Assembly: GCA_037576195.1 (NCBI GenBank)
Contig: CM075103.1
Coordinates: forward strand, 30,340,723 to 30,404,722
Length of the DNA: 64,000 nt
Origin: Phytoseiulus persimilis
Taxonomy: Eukaryota; Arthropoda; Arachnida; Mesostigmata; Phytoseiidae
Direction of reading: 5' to 3'
Below are positions 1 to 10,578 of this stretch, one piece after another (within the stretch, counting starts at the first letter, position 1; each line of letters begins with the position of its first letter). The notes under the pieces are model-generated. The model was not told where the DNA came from and did not search any database. It saw only the letters and a program-made list of their open reading frames with translations. Both the position numbers and the translations under genes were made by a program.

Positions 1-19
1 GATACTCCAGGCTCCTAAA

Positions 20-970
20 ATGTTTAACCAGAAATTGAGCAACACATTGTTGAGTCTCAATATGGTCGAGTTGACCAGAAGCAAGTTGGACTCTTGCTTG
101 TACTTTCCAAATCCTCCGACTCGAGTTTTTGTTCTGATATACGTTGATGATGGCCTGATAGGCTCCAACGATGAACAAATGAATCAAAGAATAATAAAGG
201 AACTAGAGAAAACCTTTAAACTTACCACGGCGCCGCTCGAGTTTTTATTGGGATTGAGGATTGCGATCTCTCCCGACGGAGGTAGGATCCATTAGGATCA
301 AGCCCAGTATGTTACCGAGCTACTAGATCGTTTCCGGATGTCAGATTGGAACGTGTCTTCTGTACCAATCGACTCAACGTCGAAATCTGCATTTGAAGGA
401 AGAATCGATCTTACTCTGATGTATAGAGAGCTCGAAGGGGTTTTGAGGTTCGTGGCGGTGGGAACTAGAGGATATAGTTCCTACGCTGTTGGACTAAAGT
501 CAAGATACGTAGACAAGCCAACACGCCACCTATGGAACGTCGGTCTAAAAACGTTGAGGTTTCCATCAGAAACCCGGAACCACGGTCCCACGTATACTGG
601 CGGTGCTCACGCCCAGATTGATGCCTGCTGTAATGTGCTTGCAGAAACACTCGGTGCAGTACCAGTGGAGCAGCTCAAATGTTTGGTGGAGCGCCAGTAT
701 GTTGGTCTTCAAGAAGCCAAAGCTGTATAACGCTTCCATCCCATTTGAAAGCAATATCGTGGAATGCATTGAAATGAGTAAGACCTGTTTGGGGCTGAGA
801 AGGCTGTTACAGAAAGTCGGACATCAAATCACTCCGACTCTCCACGTGGACAACACAAGTTGCATCCAACTGTTGACAGAAGCCCAGGAATCTGAACGTT
901 ACAAAACGTTACAATACAGCCATATGATACTTCTGGCTCAAGGAACGGAGAGAAGATGGCATTACAGATA
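20..970 (+). pseudogene. copia A reverse transcriptase and RNase H remnant
   Basis: The stretch encodes the second half of a copia reverse transcriptase, with the polymerase motif YVDD at about 143-154, followed by the connection region (LEFLLGLRI) and RNase H. It aligns piece by piece with copia B (for example FNQKLSNTLLSLN against FNKKLSDTLLSLR). It is spread over more than one frame and is broken. It would have copied the element's RNA inside a cytoplasmic capsid. The N-terminal half of RT, integrase, protease and gag lie outside the window. Confidence 0.85.
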
Positions 971-1321
971 ATGCAGTTCGCTCTCCTCCTGGTAGCGGCA
1001 AAAGCGGCTGCGTCCTCCCAGTGCGAGGATGATTGCCTCCCGCAGTGCAACCGACAGAGACAACCCTGTATGAGATCCGTACTGAACATCGATTATTTCC
1101 CATGCGATTGCTTGATAAGCGATCAAATCTGCATTGAGAGAGCATCTCCTGTTGCGGCTCTCCTGTTGCCAAATGGAACAACATTTGGAGGAGTCGATAT
1201 CTTTATCGAATCCTATAACTATACACATGAGAAACCACCAGCACCTACACCTGTTTCATCAAGTGGAACAAAATTCCTCCAGGTCCACGCAACTGTGATC
1301 ACTACACTTGTTGTGATGTAA
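956..1321 (+). CDS. small secreted or membrane Cys-rich protein of copia A
   Basis: A 121-residue frame opens at the end of RNase H. Residues 1-20 form a signal-peptide-like stretch (MALQIMQFALLLVAAKAAAS), followed by a cysteine-rich domain (C-x3-C-x6-C pattern near residue 24), sequons NGTT and NYTH, and a second hydrophobic stretch at the C-terminus. The ORF at 55922-56263 in copia B is a clear homologue: both contain LPNGTT, a GG-[VE]DI block, YNYTH, and a Pro-rich segment before [KS]FLQ. Conservation between two diverged copies argues that it is real. It may be a type I membrane glycoprotein of the element. I do not recognise the family. Confidence 0.6.
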   Translation: MALQIMQFALLLVAAKAAASSQCEDDCLPQCNRQRQPCMRSVLNIDYFPCDCLISDQICIERASPVAALLLPNGTTFGGVDIFIESYNYTHEKPPAPTPVSSSGTKFLQVHATVITTLVVM

Positions 1322-1354
1322 GTCTGCTCAAAAGGCATAACCTGCTCGATTCAA

Positions 1355-1837
1355 TCAGGGCGGCGTAGACAGTACCAGCGATGGGTGAAATCCTGCCTTC
1401 TGCAGGTTAACACCCGACGGGACCCGAGTCACCACACCAATCCACTGTAGAAGATGAATGAGAGGCTGATATTGAGACTTCCCATTCACAAAATGAATAA
1501 TTGAATCTATGATGATCGGATTTGATCCTAAGCATAAGAACTTCACCAGGTCAGTACTTGATCTCTGAGATTTGGCATGCTCCGAGGGTGATGCGAACTC
1601 TTCGGTCTCATCATACCGGAGCACATGGATCTCAGGCCTCAAAGCAGTAGATCGGTGGACAAACACACATTTCCTGTCCAACACTGACTGGTGAATCCGA
1701 TTGTATTCAAAAGTGATACATTTGTATCTTCTGGTAGAAATGGGAAGGCTCTTAGACCGTACCTCGGTGGTGGTGGTGTAATCAGCCGAAGCGCTAGGTG
1801 GCTGTGTCTGTGACGCTGAGTTCTGTGGTGCCGTCAT
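1355..1837 (-). pseudogene. antisense ORF, C-terminal Cys-containing domain (copia A)
   Basis: This 160-residue minus-strand frame starts in a Ser/Thr/Pro-rich stretch and continues into a block with YKC, YNR, LDRKCVFVHRST and EEFAS. The same block is at the end of the minus-strand ORF 56502-57830 in copia B (YDC, YNR, LDRVCILVRRST, EKFAS). It is convergent to the sense pol and lies only about 30 bp beyond the small sense ORF. The function is unknown. A Ser/Thr-rich stalk before a Cys-containing head would suit an extracellular glycoprotein, but that is inference. The copy is fossil. Confidence 0.5.
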
Positions 1838-2764
1838 CCGATGCCGGAGTGGTGTTGCTGAAGTCTCAGTGGGCTCTCAGAACTGCTCGGCACGGCTGGA
1901 TCAGAAGCTTCAGTTGTGTTTGAAGACAGAGAGAAAGTGCTGGACGGAGGGGCTGAAGTGGTACTCGAGCCGACTGACGCTTCGACTCATCGACGTCCTG
2001 GTCCGGCTCAGTCCCAATAGCAAGAACTCGCACGACCCACTCATGACTGTTGTTGTTGAATGCTGAAGCCACGAATTGGGCTAACGGTCATGACTGGTAC
2101 AAGTTGGGAAACAAATGAGATGTTAAGACCGGCTGAAGTACAGCAGTCTCAAATAATGTAATAGCAGTGAGAAAAGGTTGAAACAAAATGAGTAGGAAAT
2201 CAAAGATTCAGACCAGACATAGTGAGAATCCGTTAAGCGATCTCACCGGCTCTCTAACCTGACAATGACACCGAGGAAAGGGACGAAGGTACTGAGTCAG
2301 GGAGGGTAGATGTCAAAAGAACAATCGGTTTGATCATCGACTGAGACATCCTCGTGATAATCTCGGGCAGATATCCCGTCGTTCTTGAAAGGCTTGGAGT
2401 TCGAGTGAATGACTTTTGAGAAACTGGTCTTTCCGAACTGGAGTGTATGTTATCCCATTCAGACATGAATCTGGAGAAAATCGGGCTCACGTGGAAAGTG
2501 AACGCTCGTGAGTGGCGCGGCCACAAAACATGAAGTACGAGTTGGATTGATATGAACAGGGGTTGTTAATAAGTCCCATTCGGCCGGTGCACTAAACAGC
2601 GGGGTGAGTGATGGTGAGACCACACTCTGGGAAACAGAAGAAGATTTGGGAATTGGTTCAAAAGTAACCTCCCTCGGAACGAACACTGGAGTCGACTCGA
2701 TGAGATAAAATGACTCGTGTTCTGATCATGAAATACATGAATGGCGGGAAGGATGAAAACCTGG

Positions 2765-2968
2765 CTATGCCCTTCCACCGGATGATCGAAGATTGGACAC
2801 TTTGAGCATCAGAAGCACAGCTGCCGATGCAGGTGGATGGAGCCAATCTTGCTTACGACATCCAGGTCCAGAATTGCTTGGAAGCATTCGGACAGAGAAT
2901 CCCGAGACTCCTAAGATGGCAATGGCACTAAGAAAGCCTCCAGTGCACCATAGAAACTTGGAAGCCAT
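2765..2968 (-). pseudogene. antisense ORF, signal-anchor N-terminus (copia A)
   Basis: The minus-strand frame from an ATG at 2968 begins MASKFLW followed by a hydrophobic run (LSAIAILGVSGFSV), as in a signal peptide or signal anchor. Copia B has the matching start at 58008 (MSSRVSWFMWG, then a hydrophobic run ending LGVLGLGVRV). In both copies it lies upstream, on the minus strand, of the Ser/Thr-rich and Cys-containing frame. This suggests both belong to one antisense gene, though I do not assemble it. The stretch 1838-2764 holds only short frames. Confidence 0.45.
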
Positions 2969-3285
2969 GATGAGAGTCAGGACCGGAACCAAAGAATGCT
3001 GATCCGTAGTAATGATCGAAGCATTCCAGGGATCCTCATATTCAAAAGGGAGAGCGCTGATTGCTAATGACACTCTGACCCGAAAAGAAAGGCACCATGA
3101 TCAAATAAGCCAGATCATGTAGTAACACTCGAATAAGAACAACTGCCCAGGAAACAAATGCATTTGGAGTGGAAACAAATTGGCAAAGCTCCCCATGCCC
3201 GCTAGAGGCGGACGGCGACGGACAAGATCAAGTACGTCTACAGTGACGGTAGTATCCGTCTGGACCACATGGATGGGATGCTGCC

Positions 3286-4660
3286 CTAAGACGAACATAC
3301 AACGTATGATGGAACCCCAGAGGGTCCATCGATGAGCAGGCATTCTAATCCCAAGTGGTGGCGGCATTTCCAGCCCATTTCAACACGAGAGTACCAACAT
3401 GCCCTGGCTGAGATTAGTCGGCTTGGAAGAGTTGGACCGATGGTGAGAGTCGTTGTCGATATAGGAGTGGAGCTTTCTTCATCCTCAGAAGACCACTCAG
3501 CAGTGGTTCGGTAGATCTTGAGAACCGAGTGACGGTCAATGGACTGCAGTGGAACTGCGACCAGCAAAGGAACCCCAGTCTCACTTGGAATGATGAACCA
3601 TAAGACTCCTCCTGAAAACAATCAAGACAACTTTAAGACTCACCATCACACAGAAGGAAAAAAAAAGAGAGCTTGATAACCAATACAGGCAAAAGCGGTA
3701 AGAAATCGACTCACCGATAAAAAGCACGGCAAAGATGGCGAGCAGCACCCATTTTCGCTTGGGAAGCATGGCCGCCACTTGGCCAACAAAGGCCTGAATT
3801 AAAGAGAAAACATTGGACTGAACGGGATGATCAAAATCCCGAGCCCTGACATCCTCGACAGACGAGTGGACTCTCGTTTTGGCAGGCTGATCCGAAGAAG
3901 AGCTCACCCTTCCGACAGCCGTTGTCAAAAGAAACCTGGTAGGTTTTGACGATATCAATCTCATGAGAGAGATTGCCAATGCATGTGATGTTGTGTGAGA
4001 AATATGCTCTCATTCCCTGACAAATTGCACCTCGATGTTGGAATTCCAGATCCAATAGATCAGTATATATCTTGATCTTGGATTCGAACGATTTAAACGA
4101 GGCTTCAGGATCCTTGACGTTACCATGTTCCCCTGGAGGTTGGTAACAGTGCTGTTGGATGACACAGCTGTAGCGGACACTTCGGTCGGAGGTTGGTTGA
4201 TTTTCTGTTGAAGTGTGTTCACCTCGAAACGGAGGCTCTGAAGATGACGAGCCTGACCAAATTGATACCATATTACCAGCAAGGTAATCCCGACGTAGAT
4301 CGAGTCCCTGCTGCTCTTCCTTGGCCAAGCGGAGTAAGTTTTTCGGCTCATCTACAGTCCTTCTCATCTGATCAAATGCTACAATGACTTCCTTTACCAC
4401 TGAGGTTTGGACCACAGACTTCGCGAACAGAGTGAGCTGTGCCAAGAGCTTAGCATCGTTGTCAGCAAATTTCCCCTGCTGAACGCTCAACCGCTGAACG
4501 GTGTCGAATAATTCCCAAACAAGTTGGAATCCTGCGGTACAACTGAGTGAGTCTTCTCGACACAAAGCTAGACACATCACTGTGCACATCACTCAAAATT
4601 AGACCCATGAGCAGCTTCCGGTAGTTTGCGGCAAGCTGGGATTCCTGAACATTCACCACG
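3286..4660 (-). pseudogene. antisense coiled-coil/transmembrane gene region (copia A)
   Basis: Minus-strand frames in this interval encode a helical, heptad-like region (for example VQRLSVQQGKFADNDAKLL), then a transmembrane segment WVLLAIFAVLFI near 3710-3750, and further on the frame 3286-3621. Copia B has the homologue at 59211-59990 (VKQLARRIDTIDENFSKLM and LVFFAVFFMI). In both copies the hydrophobic segment runs directly into a GTGAGT hexamer matching a splice donor, so introns are likely. The region is a fossil with several breaks. A long coiled coil next to a membrane segment recalls fusion or adhesion proteins, but no family is recognised. Confidence 0.5.
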
Positions 4661-4700
4661 ACCAGACTCCCATCAGAAACTCGACCGCTGTTGGTAGGAG

Positions 4701-5868
4701 CTACCTCAGCGCTGGTTCGATGAACCAGTTCTTTCTTCTTGTCTGCTGTTGCGAGAGATGAAAGATACGATACCTTTGGTGGTATGACAAAGTCTGGATG
4801 GGGACTGTGTCCTCGAAGGACAACAACAGGAATGAGCTAGAACATCTAGGATGATGAGTTCCTTGACCCCCACAGGAGTCAGAAAAGAAAAAGGAAAGCA
4901 ATTCAAGCTAAACAGGAAAGATCAAATTTGCTGTGGAAGAAAGCAAGTTCTTGAACAAACTCAAGTGTGACGATCAAATGCGCTTCCGAAGCAATGCAAC
5001 TCAGAAAGCTAGATCGCGAGAAAGTTCCAAAGGTCCTTCTTTAGAAGAGACCTCTTCAAGAAAAAAAAAAAGGGACTAATGACACGCGAACAACATATCG
5101 TTGGGAATCACAGTCGAAGTTGGACACAAAGACTGAATGGATACCCCAAAGCCGAGTTCGTGTCTGATCCCTAATTGGAATCGTATGCACGCCAAGAAGC
5201 TGAAGAGCGCTTGGATGCGTGGGAGCTAAATGGAGATCTTCCTGGTTGTCGATAGGAAGAGAAATCGCCCCGGAGGAGAGAACTTCAAAAGCTATGGATA
5301 GCGCCTCCCCTTGACTGGACGGTCACACGGGTCGGATCAACTCCCTCGCCACGCTTGGGATTCACTTGCCATCTCAGAACAACAGAAACCATCAACGGTT
5401 CATAGTGTTGTTCAGACCCCAGAAAAAGTACTAACAAGTTTCACGTGAACAACGTAAGAATGGAACCTCAGCAAAGCTGAAACAAGGTGAAAGTGAACTA
5501 AACCAGAGCACTCGAGGTTTTCCCATACACGGCAAGGTGCTAAACCAATAATAAGGAAGGACCTTGAGAGACGACAAGCACAGGATGGCGACAATCGTCT
5601 CAGGATCCCTGCTGTCGCACCTCAGGTCAAATGAGTTCAAACAGTTTAACGAGAACTATTACGATGTGTTTATGTAGCAGTCGGGCAACCCCGACCTGTA
5701 CCAAACGGTGAGAAAGAACCCTGGTACACCTGGGAGTTCCACAGAACATTGTGTACTAATAACTCCACTAACTGCATGGGAAAGTTGAGTCCAAATTTGA
5801 CCGAAGCCTGTGAATTATCACTGATTGCAAACATGATCATCTGGTTGTAAAAAGAGACTGTTTCATCT
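4701..5868. other. copia A internal region without a recognisable gene
   Basis: Only short frames occur here. Position suggests promoter or 5' untranslated sequence of the antisense gene, and the 3' untranslated part of the sense element. An A-rich run lies at about 5060-5075. Nothing else stands out. Confidence 0.4.
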
Positions 5869-5877
5869 AAGGGAGGG
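5869..5877 (+). other. polypurine tract of copia A
   Basis: AAGGGAGGG lies directly against the TG that opens the LTR at 5878. This is the usual plus-strand primer site of LTR elements. It fixes the element's orientation as plus and shows that the minus-strand ORFs lie inside the element. Confidence 0.75.
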
Positions 5878-6180
5878 TGTTGAGAAATATCGTTACACTT
5901 CAGTATCTGAAACATGTCTCAACTACTCACACCCGTAACGGGGACAAGGACAAGCCCTGTGCGTGATTACGCCACCGGGCTTAGACACTTAGATTTGGCC
6001 GCGGTCAGCTCACGCTTTCCCGCCAAGTATAAATACTGCAATAAAGAAGTTTCGCTCTTGAGGAGCTACGCATTCCCTAACCGGAACTCTGTCTGTTTAT
6101 TTCGTGCCGTGATCTTCCAGCTTCCAGAGAACTTCCAGATCGGTGTCTACCGACTGACTTCAGGGAACGAATATCCAACA
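5878..6180 (+). repeat. 3' LTR of copia A
   Basis: This 303-bp sequence starts TGTTGAGAAATATC and ends ATATCCAACA. It shares its beginning (TGTTGA, AATATC, GTATCTGAAACA) and its end (TTTATTTCGTGCCGTGATCT, TAC/CACCGACTGA, AAxxTCCAACA) with the 357-bp LTRs at 46424-46780 and 51028-51384. The middle differs, so the two belong to separate subfamilies. The sequence TATAAATA is at about 6028. Confidence 0.85.
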
Positions 6181-8155
6181 GGAAGTAATGCTCAGATTGG
6201 TCTCGGCATCACCCTTCCAGAGTTGGGAAGTAATGCTCAGATTGGTCTCGGAATCACCCCTCCAGAGTTGGGAAGTAATGCTCAGATTGGTCTCGGAATC
6301 ACCCCTCCAGAGTTTGGAAGTAATGCTCAGATTGGTCTCGGAATCACCCCTCCAGAGTTGGGAAGTAATGCTCAGATTGATCTCGGAATCACCCCTCCAG
6401 AGTTGGGAAGTAATGCTCAGATTGGTCTCGGAATCACCCCTCCAGAGTTGGGAAGTAATGCTCAGATTGGTCTCGGAATCACCCCTCCAGAGTTGGGAAG
6501 TAATGCTCAGATTGGTCTCGGAATCATTCCTCCAGAGTTGAGAAGTAATGCTCAGATTGATCTCGGAATCACCCCTCCAGAGTTGGGAAATAATGCTCAG
6601 ATTGGTCTCGGAATCACCCCTCCAGAGTTGGGAAGTAATGCTCAGATTGGTCTCGGAATCACCCCTCCAGAGTTGAGAAGTAATGCTCAGATTGCTCACG
6701 GAATCACCCCTCCAGAGTTGAGAAGTAATGCTCAGATTGGTCTCGGAATCACCCCTCCAGAGTTGGGAAATAATGCTCAGATTGGTCTCGGAATCACCCC
6801 TCCAGAGTTGAGAAGTAATGCTCAGATTGCTCTCGGAATCACCCCTCCAAAGTTGTGAAGTAATGCTCAGATTGGTCTTGGAATCACCCCTCCAGAGTTG
6901 TGAAGTAATGCTCAGATTGGTCTTGGAATCACCCCTCCAGAGTTGAGAAGTAATGCTCAGATTGGTCTCGGAATCACCCCTCCAGAGTTGAGAAGTGATG
7001 CTCAGATTGGTCTCGGAATCACCCCTCCAGAGTTGAGAAGTAATGCTCAGATTGGTCTCGGAATCACCCCTCCAGAGTTGGAAAGTAATGCTCAGATTGG
7101 TCTCGGAATCACCCCTCCAGAGTTGGGAAGCAATGCTCAGAGTGGTCTCGGAATCACCCCTCCAGAGTTGGGAAGTAATGCTCAGATTGGTCTCGGAATC
7201 ACCCCTCCAGAGTTGGGAAGTAATGCTCAGATTGGTCTCGGAATCATTCCTCCAGAGTTGAGAAGTAATGCTCAGATTGATCTCGGAATCACCCCTCCAG
7301 AGTTGGGAAATAATGCTCAGATTGGTCTCGGAATCACCCCTCCAGAGTTGGGAAGTAATGCTCAGAGTGGTCTCGGAATCACCCCTCCAGAGTTGGGAAG
7401 TAATGCTCAGATTGGTCTCGGAATCACCCCTCCAGAGATGGAAAGTAATGCTCAGATTGGTCTCGGCATCACCCCTCCAAAGTTGTGAAGTAATGCTCAG
7501 ATTGGTCTTGGAATCACCGCTCCAGAGTTGAGAAGTAATGCTCAGATTGGTCTCGGAATCACCCCTCCAGAGTTGGGAAATAATGCTCAGATTGGTCTCG
7601 GAATCACCCCTCCAGAGTTGGGAAGTAATGCTCAGATTGGTCTCGGAATCACCCCTCCAGAGTTGAGAAGTAATGCTCAGATTGCTCTCGGAATCACCCC
7701 TCCAGAGTTGAGAAGTAATGCTCAGATTGCTCTCGGAATCACCCCTCCAGAGTTGAGAAGTAATGCTCAGATTGCTCTCGGAATCACCCCTCCAGAGTTG
7801 AGAAGTAATGCTCAGATTGCTCTCGGAATCACCCCTCCAGAGTTGTGAAGTAATGCTCAGATTGGTCTTGGAATCACCCCTCCAGAGTTGTGAAGTAATG
7901 CTCAGATTGGTCTTGGAATCACCCCTCCAGAGTTGAGAAGTAATGCTCGGATTGGTCTCGGAATCACCCCTCCAGAGTTGAGAAGTAATGCTCAGATTGG
8001 TCTCGGAATCACCCCTCCAGAGTTGGGAAATAATGCTCAGATTGGTCGCGGAATCACCCCTCCAGAGTTGGAAAGTAATGCTCAGATTGGTCTCGGAATC
8101 ACCCCTCCAGAGTTGGAAAGTAATGCTCAGATTGGTCTTGGAATCACCCCTCCAC
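6181..8155. repeat. 45-bp minisatellite, about 44 units
   Basis: The unit, of the form GGAAGTAATGCTCAGATTGG followed by TCTCGGAATCACCCCTCCAG and AGTTG, is 45 bp and repeats without spacers. Because 45 is divisible by three, long frames stay open on both strands: GSNAQIGLGITPPEL on plus, with occasional stops, and RGDSETNLSITSQLW on minus, unbroken for 722 residues from 8328 to 6160. The array abuts the LTR end at 6180. The same unit recurs at 10061-10255 inside another element. Coding is not needed to explain the frames. Confidence 0.95.
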
Positions 8156-8367
8156 GTTTTGAAAAGTATGGTCAGATCGGTTCTAGAATCACCCCTCCAG
8201 CTTTTGAAAAGTATAGTCAGACTCGTACCGGAATCACCTCTCCAGACTCGGGAGAGTATGTTCAGATTGGTCCCGGAATCACCTTCATGTCTTCCAGAAA
8301 AAGTGCGGACGAACTGACAAACTGACAAACTGACAGACTAAGCCGATTATATATAGTAAGGATTTCG
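8156..8367. repeat. diverged edge units and inverted-repeat terminus of the minisatellite element
   Basis: Three or four diverged units (AAGTATGGTCAG, GAATCACC) are followed by GTGCGGACGAACTGACAAAC and a terminus CTAAGCCGATTATATATAGT-AAGGATT. The same terminus ends the minisatellite element at 10298, and its inverted copy opens that element at 9938. Edge decay of repeat units and shared ends indicate a TIR element whose interior expanded. The left end would be upstream, beyond the copia insertion. Confidence 0.65.
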
Positions 8368-8440
8368 CCTGTGAAATAATTTGTGTAGCTATACTCCTCG
8401 TTCCGACATCATATCGTAATAACATCATGGGAGGGGGAGA

Positions 8441-8768
8441 TGTTGATAATGCGCTTTTGTAAATGCGCGCCAAGCGCAAGCACGCCCTCAGGCGACAGTT
8501 ACAATAAATACTCAATCTAGCCTCGTGCTCCTACGACTCAACACCTCCTTGTATCTCTTTGCCGATGATCAACTCATCGCCCTTCATCCTAGACTAACTG
8601 ACTGGTGTTCGGGTTTCGACGGGTCCCTCAAAACACGTGCCTGGAGAGAAGAGACGACGCGTTCGTGTCGCCGGCTGGAAGACCGGTGTGCCGGTTGTGC
8701 GTTTATTATTGTAAGGCGGTGGCGCTAACGGAACGGGAAGGGAGCGCGCAATATTTCGAAGTACAACA
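8441..8768 (-). repeat. probable 3' LTR of the gypsy element
   Basis: This 328-bp block starts TGTTGATAAT and ends GTACAACA, so both strands show the TGTTG...CAACA form. On minus it follows a purine tract (CAAGGGGAAGT, 8779-8769) about 70 bp after the integrase ends, which favours assignment to the gypsy element. On plus it is also preceded by a purine tract (GGGAGGGGGAGA, 8429-8440), so a plus-strand owner cannot be excluded. AATAAA occurs on both strands. Confidence 0.6.
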
Positions 8769-8836
8769 ACTTCCCCTTGCTTTTTGATAAAAGTTCTACA
8801 AAATATTCGGATTATCACAAGTATGGCTCCATCGTA

Positions 8837-9680
8837 TCAGGGCCCATCATGACCGTAGCGAGCTGGCGGTTTTCCTTTGTTTCCACGCATCGATTGTCGA
8901 GGCCCCTCAATTGATGTCTCCTCAATCCGGTTGTCGTCTGTATTCTTCGTTTCAACTACGTCGAAGAATTCCTCGTCCGAGCCGGCCTCAGGTTCTGCGG
9001 ACACGACCCCTGCAACTTCTGATCTATCTTGCTCAATGATTTTTGGGGGCTGAGGCCACCATATGGTTGTATTCTCTTCTGCTGCCAGTGATTTCGGGGG
9101 ATAGTTGAGCTTGCATTTTCGGAGTTGATCCACATGTCTTTTCCAAGCTTTTCCGTCGACTTTGACCGTTCGCAACTTCAAGCCGCGGATTTGTGTGACT
9201 CTACCAACGCGCCATCTGCAAGTAGGATTCCTGTAATCACGAGCCATGATCACTTCCCCAACCGCGAATTTCGCTGGTGCATGTTGCGAAGATGTCTGCA
9301 TTCGTTCGGGTTCTTCAGCAGGTCCAGTTTTGATCGGATTTCACGATCGAGCATCCTCAAAGCTGGTGTACAGCCGGTGGATCTCACAACCATCCATTTG
9401 CCTGAACAAAAACCGAGACAAATTTTGGTGTAGGTCGCTGTCCTCCTCTCGGAGCTTCCTCAATGCATTCTTCAATGTTTGAACATATCTTTCGACCTGG
9501 CCGTTAGAAGCTGGGTGGAAGGGCGGCGACGTTTTGTGTCGAATCCCGTAATGCTTACAGAAGTTCTCAACGAGGCACGAGACGAAAGTCGGATCGTCAT
9601 CCGTGACTAGTACGTACGGGATCCCAAACCTTGCGATGCTTTCGCCGAGATGTCTGAGCGTGGTTTCCGACGTTTTGTTG
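8837..9680 (-). pseudogene. gypsy integrase, catalytic and C-terminal part
   Basis: On minus, the core part contains LVTDDDPTFVS, the HKTSPPFHPASNGQVERYVQ motif with the catalytic Glu region, and then the C-terminal DNA-binding region (FAVGEVIMARDYR, WRVGRV) and an acidic tail. Integrase joins the element's DNA to the host chromosome. The upstream half is at 10587-11054, separated by the nested hAT element. It is broken. Confidence 0.8.
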
Positions 9681-9688
9681 GATGTAAT

Positions 9689-10578
9689 CAGAGTTGGGCA
9701 GATTCGAATCACTTTGATTCGAATCACTTTTGATTCGAATCACCTGATTCGAATCAAGAAACATCGAATCAAAAGTGATTCGAATCAAAAACCGTCGAAT
9801 CAGGCTGATTCGAATCAAAAGTGATTCGAATCATTTTGATTCGAATCAGGATGATTCGAATCACATCTGATCCGATCTGATTCGAATCAGAAAATGATTC
9901 GAATCAAAATTTGATTCGAATAATTTTCTGGTTCGAATCCTTACTACATATAATCGGCTTAGTCGGGGACCAGTCTGACCATACTTTTCAAAAGCTGGAG
10001 GGGTGATTCCGAGACCAATCTGAGCATTACTTCCATACTCTGGAGGGGGTGATCCTTCAGAGTTGGAAAGTAATGCTCAGATTGGTCTCGGAATCACCCC
10101 TCCAGAGTTGGAAAGTAATGCTCAGATTGGTCTCGGAATCACCCCTCCAGAGTTGGAAAGTAATGCTCAGATTGGTCTCGGAATCACCCCTCCAGAGTTG
10201 GAAAGTAATGCTCAGATTGGTCTCGGAATCACCCCTCCAGAGTTGGAAAGTAATGTGCGGACAAACTGACAAACTAAGCCGATCATATACAGTAGGGATT
10301 CGAATCAGAAAATGATTCGAATCAGAAAATGACTCGGATCAAAATTTGATTCGAGTCACGTGATTCGAATCCTCTGATTCGAATCAAAAATGATTCGAAT
10401 CAGCATCATCGAATCACTTGATTCGAACCAGAAATGATTCGAATCAGAATGATTCGACTCAGAAGCTATCGAATCACGTGATTCGAATCGGAAGTGATTC
10501 GAATCATTTTGATTCGAATCAGGATGATTCGAATCAGAAGAGATTCGAATCAAAATGATTCGAATCTGCCCAACTCTG
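9689..10578. mobile_element. non-autonomous hAT element inside the gypsy integrase
   Basis: The ends are perfect inverted repeats starting CAGAGTTGGGCAGATTCGAA on the left, with its complement on the right (TTCGAATCTGCCCAACTCTG). The 8-bp direct repeat GATGTAAT flanks both sides (9681-9688 and 10579-10586). An 8-bp target duplication and a CAG start are hallmarks of hAT. There is no transposase. The arms are packed with the palindromic motif TGATTCGAATCA, and the centre is a second, minisatellite-bearing element. Confidence 0.9.
9938..10298. mobile_element. small TIR element with 45-bp minisatellite core
   Basis: The left end AATCCTTACTACATATAATC and the right end, complementary to AATCCCTACTGTATATGATC, are inverted copies of about 27 bp continuing into GGCTTAG. 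Inside are about four and a half copies of the same 45-bp unit as at 6181-8155, on one side preceded by an inverted diverged unit. It is nested within the hAT element. No transposase is present and no clear target duplication was resolved against the GATTCGAATC background. Confidence 0.65.

Larger units (their letters stand above)
1..6180 (+). mobile_element. Ty1/copia-type LTR element A, 3' portion (broken)
   Basis: The order is reverse transcriptase and RNase H remnants, a small sense signal-peptide ORF, about 3.3 kb of minus-strand membrane-protein-like ORFs, about 1 kb without a call, a polypurine tract and a 3' LTR. The 5' part lies before the window. The pol fragments match copia B at 54440-55920, and the accessory ORFs match those of copia B in the same order. 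The pol region carries several breaks, so the copy is a fossil and is more decayed than copia B. It ends exactly where the 45-bp minisatellite begins, so it inserted into that array. Family assignment rests on the YVDD-type RT motif and copia RNase H; it is secure. Confidence 0.85.

Noticed and set aside
6181-8155. CRISPR-like regular repeat array
   Set aside because: The 45-bp units are contiguous with no unique spacers, and the context is eukaryotic transposons.
5914-8325. Plus-strand repetitive proteins (GSNAQIGLGITPPEL frames)
   Set aside because: They are a by-product of a repeat length divisible by three, are broken by stops, and sit opposite an equally open minus frame.
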